DNA from: a virus
IMG/VR virus record: IMGVR_UViG_3300042549_004870
Location: 1 to 37,773 of that record
Reading direction: 5' to 3' (one strand)
Length of the DNA: 37,773 nt
In this document: in pieces, positions 32,446 through 37,773 of the stretch
How the letters are laid out: every line of letters begins with the position of its first letter
How positions within the stretch are numbered: position 1 is the first letter of the stretch
The notes under the pieces: model-generated
The model's database searches: none
What the model was told of the DNA's origin: nothing
What the model saw: only the letters and a program-made list of their open reading frames with translations
Translations under genes and position numbers: made by a program

Positions 32446-33045
32446 TCAATTTTTCTTTAATGGATAAGTGTATATATTTTTAGGTAATGTTTCTATCACC
32501 CTAACCCCCACATCCTTTGCTTTGTATCTTCTATTTATCTCCACACCATATGGTCTGTCTAACATAGATAAAGTTCTAATGTGAAATGATTTACCATCTA
32601 CTTCTAATTTTTTACCCGAACTTGTTTTACCCAAATATTTAAAATTAGATGCCTTGTATATAACCCCACTATGTCCTTGTTCTTCGTCTGCGTAAGATAT
32701 AACAAATTCCCAATCTGTGTTTTGTCTCAACCATCTCAAAGTTCTTCCAACAAAGAAAGACTCTGCGTTTTTGGGTGTTTCGTCAATTAAACACAATCTT
32801 CGTAATTCTAACACTCTATCGGGTGCTTTTGGATAGTATGTTTGTCCTGCAGATGGGCCTGCGGGCCTTGTATATATGCAAACTCCTATCATTTCGGGAA
32901 TATCAAACTTACCATTTTTGAATAAACAAAAAGTATGTTTTGCTTGTATATTTACATAATCGGAATAGTGCCATTTTTTAAGAAATTTTCTAACCGTATG
33001 ATTAAAAGTTGTTTCTTGAACTATATAAGATTTTACTTCACTCAT
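32446..33045 (-). CDS. Third Mom-like acyltransferase family protein
   Basis: This 199-aa protein has FLKKWHYSDYVNIQAKHTFC (His-Tyr at 26-27), MIGVCIYTRPAGPSAG, VLELRRLCLIDETPKNAES, and ISYADEEQGHSGVIYKASNF with D120 and Y130. The HY and D-x9-Y layout of the other two is kept. It is shorter, lacking the C-terminal KHRY extension, and is more divergent. It sits 2 nt after gp41 helicase, so it is co-transcribed with replication genes and apart from the other pair. Confidence 0.8.
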   Translation of the reverse strand: MSEVKSYIVQETTFNHTVRKFLKKWHYSDYVNIQAKHTFCLFKNGKFDIPEMIGVCIYTRPAGPSAGQTYYPKAPDRVLELRRLCLIDETPKNAESFFVGRTLRWLRQNTDWEFVISYADEEQGHSGVIYKASNFKYLGKTSSGKKLEVDGKSFHIRTLSMLDRPYGVEINRRYKAKDVGVRVIETLPKNIYTYPLKKN

Positions 33046-33047
33046 AA

Positions 33048-34406
33048 TTAACCCATGTTTTCCACATACTTTTTATGTAGGAGTTTTTTCTCCAATCCTT
33101 CACCATTTTTACTATCTCTAGTTGATGACATACCATCTACTGATGTTGCTGCAAATACATCCATAGTACCTGTAAATGTGTCAATCTTTGCAGGGAAAGT
33201 CATTCCATCAGGACCGAATCTATTCTTTACAATGTGAATACGACCTGTGTTAGATAATTTATCTTTGGTCTTTCTACTCACACTCATAATGAAATCTGCA
33301 GTTTGAACTTTCTTATAAGAATCACCTACACTATCCGCTCCAATAACTTCGTGGTCTATTGCTGCTCTGTTCGTTTGTGTTGCTGTCCAAACGGGAATCT
33401 TATGTTCACCACTCAAACCTCTTAACTCTTCGTAAATACCCCCCAATTCTGCGTATAGACCATCTCTATTACCATTACCACTCTTCAATAAATCTGCGTA
33501 ATCAATTACAATAAGTTTTGGATTGAATCCAGTTTGTCTTACCTTCTCAATATGAGCAGATATTGTCTTAGCCGATGCAAATTGTGGTGGATAGTATTTG
33601 ATACGAACTCTACCTGGAACTTGTTTGATTTTACGAATAATCTCATCCTTTCGTTCCTTTTGGTCTACGGTTCCAATATTAGTAAGAATTGTAGTATATC
33701 TTTGACCCACATAACTTTCCGATAATTCTAAAGTATAGTGTAATACATCTAAACCTCTTTTTAGAGCTTCACATGCAATTTTAGATAAGAACCAACTTTT
33801 ACCGATACCAGATGGTGCCATAACAACTCCCAACTCACCTGGTCCTAAACCACCATCCATTAATTCATCAATAACATCCCACCCTGTTGGTGTGGAATCT
33901 CTTTTAACATCTTCTAAAATGGATTCAAAGTTTTCAATATAATCCAAACCTAAATCCGACTCAACACCTACTTGAGATGCTTTCATCATTGTATCTATAA
34001 TTTGGTCGTATTGTCCGTTCTTTAATAGGTCTACCGATTTGAATAGAGCCTCTTTAACTTTCTGATTCTTTGCAAATGTAAGGTATTCTTTCTTTACATA
34101 TGGTATATCATTTGCACCAACCTGTAAATAAACATTCTTTAATTGTTCAACTACTGTTTGTTTCAATCCCTTATCTTCAATATCACCAACTTTAATCTTA
34201 AACACTTCCATTGTCGGAACTGCTCTATATTCATCAAAGTATGATTGAACCTCTTTTACAATCCATTGATTTGCTTGAGACTCAAAGAATAAAGGTTTAG
34301 TAATTTCACTTACTTGTTCTAAAAACTTTACATCTGTTATAAGAGAAGCAACAACTTTAGATTGATACGATTGGCCATATTTGACTAGTGTATCTACTTC
34401 TTGCAT
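33048..34406 (-). CDS. 41: DnaB-like replicative helicase (gp41-like)
   Basis: In this 452-aa protein Walker A is APSGIGKSW at 197-205, Walker B is LIVIDYADLL at about 298-307, and TATQTNRAAI is the motif 3/4 Gln region. The N-terminal helical domain (about 1-150) is the DnaB-N type. SRKTKDKLSNTGRIHIVKNR gives the arginine-finger region. It unwinds the fork 5' to 3'. No primase gene is in the window. It overlaps the 84-aa gene's stop (TAATG). Confidence 0.94.
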   Translation of the reverse strand: MQEVDTLVKYGQSYQSKVVASLITDVKFLEQVSEITKPLFFESQANQWIVKEVQSYFDEYRAVPTMEVFKIKVGDIEDKGLKQTVVEQLKNVYLQVGANDIPYVKKEYLTFAKNQKVKEALFKSVDLLKNGQYDQIIDTMMKASQVGVESDLGLDYIENFESILEDVKRDSTPTGWDVIDELMDGGLGPGELGVVMAPSGIGKSWFLSKIACEALKRGLDVLHYTLELSESYVGQRYTTILTNIGTVDQKERKDEIIRKIKQVPGRVRIKYYPPQFASAKTISAHIEKVRQTGFNPKLIVIDYADLLKSGNGNRDGLYAELGGIYEELRGLSGEHKIPVWTATQTNRAAIDHEVIGADSVGDSYKKVQTADFIMSVSRKTKDKLSNTGRIHIVKNRFGPDGMTFPAKIDTFTGTMDVFAATSVDGMSSTRDSKNGEGLEKKLLHKKYVENMG

Positions 34407-34660
34407 TACTTACTTATTAAATAGTTATCTAAATCTTCAGCTGGTCTTTGTCTTTCACCAATCTTTTTTCTTTTCAATGCTTTTTCTGAAAGAGTTTCTT
34501 CTTTCTTTTCAATTTCTTCAACTTGTTTTACCGAAGCTTTTGGTCGTAATGCTTTCCATTCTGATTTTGGAATAAACTTCCACTCACTTGATGCACTATT
34601 TGCTTCTCTATCAGTTACTCTGATAATATTTCCTGTTTTACTACTTTTAAGACACTTCAT
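34406..34660 (-). CDS. Conserved small phage protein, 84 aa
   Basis: MKCLKSSKTGNIIRVTDREA, then WKFIPKSEWKALRP, is a pattern I associate with small proteins of large phages, with no known function. The second half is highly charged (EEIEKKEETLSEKALKRKK). It is the only gene here with a consensus Shine-Dalgarno (GGAGGT, 34666-34671), so it may be translated differently from its neighbours. It lies between groES and gp41. Confidence 0.65.
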   Translation of the reverse strand: MKCLKSSKTGNIIRVTDREANSASSEWKFIPKSEWKALRPKASVKQVEEIEKKEETLSEKALKRKKIGERQRPAEDLDNYLISK

Positions 34661-34665
34661 TGTTG

Positions 34666-34671
34666 ACCTCC
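34666..34671 (-). promoter_or_regulatory. Consensus Shine-Dalgarno GGAGGT
   Basis: On the minus strand GGAGGT lies 5 nt before ATG 34660. I saw no other consensus ribosome site directly before a start in this window, where leaders are A-rich or absent. Confidence 0.7.
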
Positions 34672-34682
34672 ATGTTTTTATG

Positions 34683-34997
34683 TTATCTAATAACCATTAA
34701 TAATTCCGATTCTCTAAGTAAGATGTATTTGTTACCACCTACTTTAATTTCTACTCCCTGATGATATGGTGGAAGAATTACTTCATCACCTACTTTTACA
34801 CTCATTGGAATTGCTACTCCAGATTGTGTATAGATTCCGTCACCTACGGCTTCTACTCTTGCTCTTTTTACATCTTCCGATTTTGCACTATCTGGGATGA
34901 TAATACCACCGGCAGTTTTTGAAGCTTCTGCCTCTAATTCACTCAATAGGACTCTGTCTCCTAATGGTTTTGCTAATTTGTCTGCTGACTTTGCCAT
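34683..34997 (-). CDS. groES: GroES-like co-chaperonin
   Basis: In this 104-aa protein PLGDRVLLSELEAEASKTAG, then GIIIPDSAKSED, gives the first strand and the mobile loop (about 21-41) with the hydrophobic tripeptide III. VGDEVILPPYHQGVEIKVGG is the core barrel. It caps host GroEL. In T4 the gp31 version allows folding of the large capsid protein; a similar job is likely here. No GroEL gene is in the window. It starts 12 nt after the exonuclease gene with an A-rich leader. Confidence 0.95.
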   Translation of the reverse strand: MAKSADKLAKPLGDRVLLSELEAEASKTAGGIIIPDSAKSEDVKRARVEAVGDGIYTQSGVAIPMSVKVGDEVILPPYHQGVEIKVGGNKYILLRESELLMVIR

Positions 34998-35009
34998 AAC
35001 TTTTTGTTT

Positions 35010-36068
35010 TTAAAATTTTGCTATATGTGAAAATGTTGATTGTAACCAGTCCAACACATTTGGGAAACCTTCTAACACTCTATTCTTCAAACCATACTTT
35101 AAGAAAGTTTGTTTGTCAAATTTGGTAGTTGGTTCGTTGTATCTATCCATAATTTTCATACGGAGATTACCACTAAATGTTGGTTCTGCTAACTGCATCA
35201 ATTTACGATTTCTTTCGCAAATTTCCAAATTATTTAAGAATAATTCGTGTGCTTTTGATTTTTTGGGTAATGTGTTTACATAATTAACCATATCGGTAGT
35301 ATCAACTAATTGGTGTTCTGATAACATTGGAAATGCTTTCATAATTGATTTAACACCCAATCCACTAATACCTTCCACATTGTCGGATTTGTCTCCGTCA
35401 ATCATTCTGAAATTAATAAAATTATGTGGGTGGATACCAAATTCTTCTACTACTTCTGGAATATTGTAAACTTTCTTTTTAGATGGTGAATATACACTCA
35501 CATCTTTATTTACCAATTGAAGGAAATCCTTATCCGTACTCATTATCACAACCTTTTCGTTTTCTTGTCTTAGGGTTGTAGCAATGTAAGCCATAACATC
35601 ATCCGCTTCAATTCCATCATAAATCATAATGGAAACAGGTAATGATGAAAGTAGTTCACCTAATGCAGACATTTGTCTTTTCATTGATACACCTTCCTCT
35701 TCAGGATTCATTTCAACGGATGCGGCACGATTTAATCTCATTTTGATTTTGTTCTTACCTCTTTCCGATTTGTAACCAGAATATATGTCTTTTCTACTTT
35801 GTGAACCACCTTTGCCGTCAAAAACAACGACAACTCTTGTAGGGTTAATTGTACGGATTGCAAAGCCGATACTTTTTAAAGTACCGACTATGCCTCCAAT
35901 GTGGTCACCGTTATCGTTAAGATTCGGTGCTGTTGACCAAGAACGAATGAAGGTATTAAGACCATCAATTACTAAGGTTTTTGAGTTCCTATGTAGGTCT
36001 CCAAATCCTTTATGTTCTTCATCTATTTCTTTTAGTATATTTAAATACTTCTTATTAATCTGACTCAT
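35010..36068 (-). CDS. 5'-3' exonuclease / flap endonuclease (T4 RNase H type)
   Basis: I chose ATG 36068 (352 aa), which overlaps the uvsX stop by 14 nt, over a GTG 69 nt upstream inside uvsX. The metal site residues are D35 (VIDGLN), D83 (VFDGKGGSQSRK), E154/D156/D157 (GIEADD), D179/D181 (STDKD), and D224/D226/D229 (DGDKSDN). The H2TH motif GISGLGVKS follows. It removes RNA primers and flaps during lagging-strand synthesis. Confidence 0.94.
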   Translation of the reverse strand: MSQINKKYLNILKEIDEEHKGFGDLHRNSKTLVIDGLNTFIRSWSTAPNLNDNGDHIGGIVGTLKSIGFAIRTINPTRVVVVFDGKGGSQSRKDIYSGYKSERGKNKIKMRLNRAASVEMNPEEEGVSMKRQMSALGELLSSLPVSIMIYDGIEADDVMAYIATTLRQENEKVVIMSTDKDFLQLVNKDVSVYSPSKKKVYNIPEVVEEFGIHPHNFINFRMIDGDKSDNVEGISGLGVKSIMKAFPMLSEHQLVDTTDMVNYVNTLPKKSKAHELFLNNLEICERNRKLMQLAEPTFSGNLRMKIMDRYNEPTTKFDKQTFLKYGLKNRVLEGFPNVLDWLQSTFSHIAKF

Positions 36069-37158
36069 TTGCTTCGTCCGTTGTAACTTCAACTTCTTCC
36101 GATGCGGAATTTTTGTATTGTAATATTGTTGCCTCACAAATCCTACGATAGATTTGATCTTTTAGTTCTAAGTTTTCTAACATCTTAGGAAAATCCTTAG
36201 ATTGAAACTTCATAACTTCACCACTATCAATGTCAATGTATTCATACCATGCTCCGGCCTGTTTAACGATTTTACCATCCTTCATAACCGATAACCATCC
36301 ACCATAGTTGTCAATACCTCTGTCAAAGAAAATGTCAAAGTCTGCATGTCTCAATGGTGGGCCCATTCGGTTTTTAATAACCTGACAACGAACTTTAATA
36401 CCTACGATTCTATCACCCGCTTTTAATTGTCCCATATTCTTCAATCTCAATCTAACTGAACTATGAAATGCTAATGCCTTACCACCCGATGTTGTCCACG
36501 GGTCACCAAACATTGCGTTCATCTTTTGTCTTAATTGATTTGTGAATACTAAAGCGATTGACTGACGACCAATCATATTGGTAATTTTTCTCATTGCTTT
36601 TGAAATGATAATAGCTTTGTCAGTTGCGTAACCATCTTTATCGTAGTCAGCTTCCATCTCTTTCTTTGAAGATGCAGCTGCTACTGAGTCAACTACGATT
36701 GTAACCAATCTATCTTTGTCTCCTGTTCTAACCTTTTCAATAATTGTTTCACATGCTTCAAAGATACCTTCAACGGTGTCAACTGAAACATATAATAACT
36801 TTGAAATATCTACTCCGATTGCTTCTAAGTATTCCCTACTTACGGCAGTTTCGGTATCAATTAATACAGCCACTCCACCCTTGCGTTGTGTTTCCGCAAG
36901 AATATGGGCAGAGAGCAGAGATTTTCCACTCTGCTCTAAACCCGTAATCTCACATATACGTCCAACCGGGAAGCCGCCATAAGGTCTATTAGAGATTGCG
37001 ACATCCAACATAGCATTACCAGTTGAAATCCAATCTTTAACATTGGTAGGAGCATCACCACCTTCATCATTTAGAAAGTAGGCAATCTTACCATCCTTAT
37101 TTTGTTTGTTTAATGAGTCAGCAAGAATACTTGCTAAATCCTCTTCTCTTTTGGCCAT
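36055..37158 (-). CDS. uvsX: UvsX/RecA-type recombinase
   Basis: In this 367-aa protein the Walker A motif is GLEQSGKS at 73-80, a variant of GPESSGKT. Walker B is IVVDSVAAAS. FTNQLRQKMNAMFGDPWTTS is the L2/DNA-binding region. The acidic C-terminus (SEEVEVTTDEANESD) resembles that of RecA and UvsX and may limit DNA binding. It promotes strand exchange and recombination-dependent replication with gp32. It starts 13 nt after the gp32 gene. Confidence 0.95.
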   Translation of the reverse strand: MAKREEDLASILADSLNKQNKDGKIAYFLNDEGGDAPTNVKDWISTGNAMLDVAISNRPYGGFPVGRICEITGLEQSGKSLLSAHILAETQRKGGVAVLIDTETAVSREYLEAIGVDISKLLYVSVDTVEGIFEACETIIEKVRTGDKDRLVTIVVDSVAAASSKKEMEADYDKDGYATDKAIIISKAMRKITNMIGRQSIALVFTNQLRQKMNAMFGDPWTTSGGKALAFHSSVRLRLKNMGQLKAGDRIVGIKVRCQVIKNRMGPPLRHADFDIFFDRGIDNYGGWLSVMKDGKIVKQAGAWYEYIDIDSGEVMKFQSKDFPKMLENLELKDQIYRRICEATILQYKNSASEEVEVTTDEANESD

Positions 37159-37171
37159 TGTAACCTAATTA

Positions 37172-37773
37172 TTAATTGTTAAATAAATCATCAAATGCTG
37201 ATGCTACATCGTCCTTTGCTTTTGGAGCTTTAGGAGTTTCATCTTCCCAAGGTAAGTCGTTTGGTAAAGAACCAATACCTACACCTGGAATTTCTTTTGT
37301 TTCCTCAACTTTAGCAGGTTGTGCTTTTGGTTTTGGTGCTTCTAATTCTTCAATGATATCATCACTACCAACAGCTGCTGATGGGTTCAACCAATTTTCT
37401 AAAACTGATTTTAATTCAGCGTAAGATAATTCCGAATATAATTCAGTAATTTCTTTCTGACCATCTAATAATTGTTGGATTTGTTCAGGTGTATCTGCTA
37501 ACTTAGTTGTTGCAGGTTTAACTCTGATTGTTGTTGTTGGATAAGATGCGTTAGATTCTTCTGCTGACATTACTTCCAATACGATATCTCTACCTGTATT
37601 TGGGTCTGTAATATCTCCGTAATCAGGGTCAGCAATATATCCTAAGATATCTTGATAAACTGTCTTACCGAATCCCCAGAATTTTACTCCTTCTGATTCT
37701 TTACCTCTTACGATAACTGGTACAAAAGTTCTTAACTTTGGTTCCATTTTCTTACCTGCTTTCCAATCATCGG
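37172..37773 (-). CDS. 32: gp32-like single-strand DNA-binding protein, 5' end outside window
   Basis: The frame continues past Met 37747 to the right edge (DDWKAGKKMEP), so that Met is internal. About 200 C-terminal residues are visible. KLRTFVPVIVRGKESEGVKF, then FGKTVYQDILGYI, matches the OB-fold core of gp32 in T4-like phages. A Pro/Lys/Glu-rich linker ends in the acidic tail DDVASAFDDLFNN, which in T4 contacts replication proteins. It is the first gene of this replication run. Confidence 0.9.
   Translation of the reverse strand, partial: DDWKAGKKMEPKLRTFVPVIVRGKESEGVKFWGFGKTVYQDILGYIADPDYGDITDPNTGRDIVLEVMSAEESNASYPTTTIRVKPATTKLADTPEQIQQLLDGQKEITELYSELSYAELKSVLENWLNPSAAVGSDDIIEELEAPKPKAQPAKVEETKEIPGVGIGSLPNDLPWEDETPKAPKAKDDVASAFDDLFNN

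Noticed and set aside
28163-33045. Recent gene duplication of the Mom-like genes
   Set aside because: Only motifs and the start KQYCDTS-like region are shared; the rest differs strongly, so the copies are old.
36069-36137. N-terminal extension of the FEN exonuclease from a GTG
   Set aside because: It lies inside uvsX; ATG 36068 gives the usual start and a normal ATGA-type overlap.
37172-37747. A complete 191-aa protein starting at Met 37747
   Set aside because: The frame stays open to the window edge and upstream residues fit gp32, so this Met is internal and the gene is partial.
1-37773. tRNA genes, CRISPR arrays, insertion sequences, integrase or attachment sites
   Set aside because: No T-loop-like GTTCGAATC, no regular spaced repeats and no transposase or integrase motifs were seen on either strand.

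Overview
The window is 37.8 kb of visibly AT-rich DNA in which every gene I can support lies on the minus strand, tightly packed and often overlapping at TAATG or ATGA junctions. It looks like part of a large T4-type (Straboviridae/Kyanoviridae-like) tailed phage genome whose host is probably in the Bacteroidota. Phage evidence is a T4-style replication set: gp32, UvsX, FEN-type exonuclease, gp41, gp43, gp45, gp44 and gp62. Host evidence is indirect: seven promoters of the Bacteroidota sigma-A form (TTTG, 19-20 bp, TATATT), near-absence of Shine-Dalgarno sequences with A-rich leaders instead, a histone H1-like Hc1 protein, and a TonB-receptor-like secreted protein at the left edge.

Layout, in order of transcription (right to left). 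37773-33048: gp32 (cut by the window edge), UvsX, FEN exonuclease, GroES, a small protein with the only consensus Shine-Dalgarno, and gp41 helicase. 33045-26971: a Mom-like protein, class II (B12-dependent) ribonucleotide reductase, a DUF5522 Cys-rich protein, thioredoxin, a small HTH protein, two more Mom-like proteins and a DruA/DUF4338-like protein. 26968-19639: gp43, gp45, a small protein, dUTPase, a GIY-YIG homing endonuclease, gp44, a zinc-ribbon protein, gp62 and a Cas4/AddB-like nuclease. 19613-4110: a roughly 15.5 kb glycan block with nine separate glycosyltransferase genes plus a glycosyltransferase-radical SAM fusion, a sugar SDR, an FkbM methyltransferase, a very short DegT-like aminotransferase, a Gfo/Idh/MocA oxidoreductase, an ATP-grasp ligase and two small possible virion proteins. 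4049-1: two small phage proteins, a HAD phosphatase, a P-loop kinase, a degenerate HNH protein, IscU, IscA, an unknown, an Hc1-like protein, a terminator and the start of a secreted protein.

How the genes may work together (inference unless stated). The right half copies DNA and supplies dNTPs. Three Mom-like GNATs plus the DruA-like protein, all beside the polymerase, suggest hypermodified phage DNA. IscU and IscA could supply Fe-S clusters to two phage proteins that carry cluster-type cysteines: the radical SAM fusion and the Cas4/AddB-like nuclease. The glycan block looks able to build and transfer an unusual sugar, to virions, host surface or DNA.

The most unusual signals are the Mom/DruA-like set, the glycosyltransferase-radical SAM fusion inside a complete-looking glycan locus, the IscU-IscA pair, and a coherent promoter family in which two or three members are effectively leaderless and correct two gene starts. 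I found no tRNA, CRISPR array, integrase or insertion sequence.
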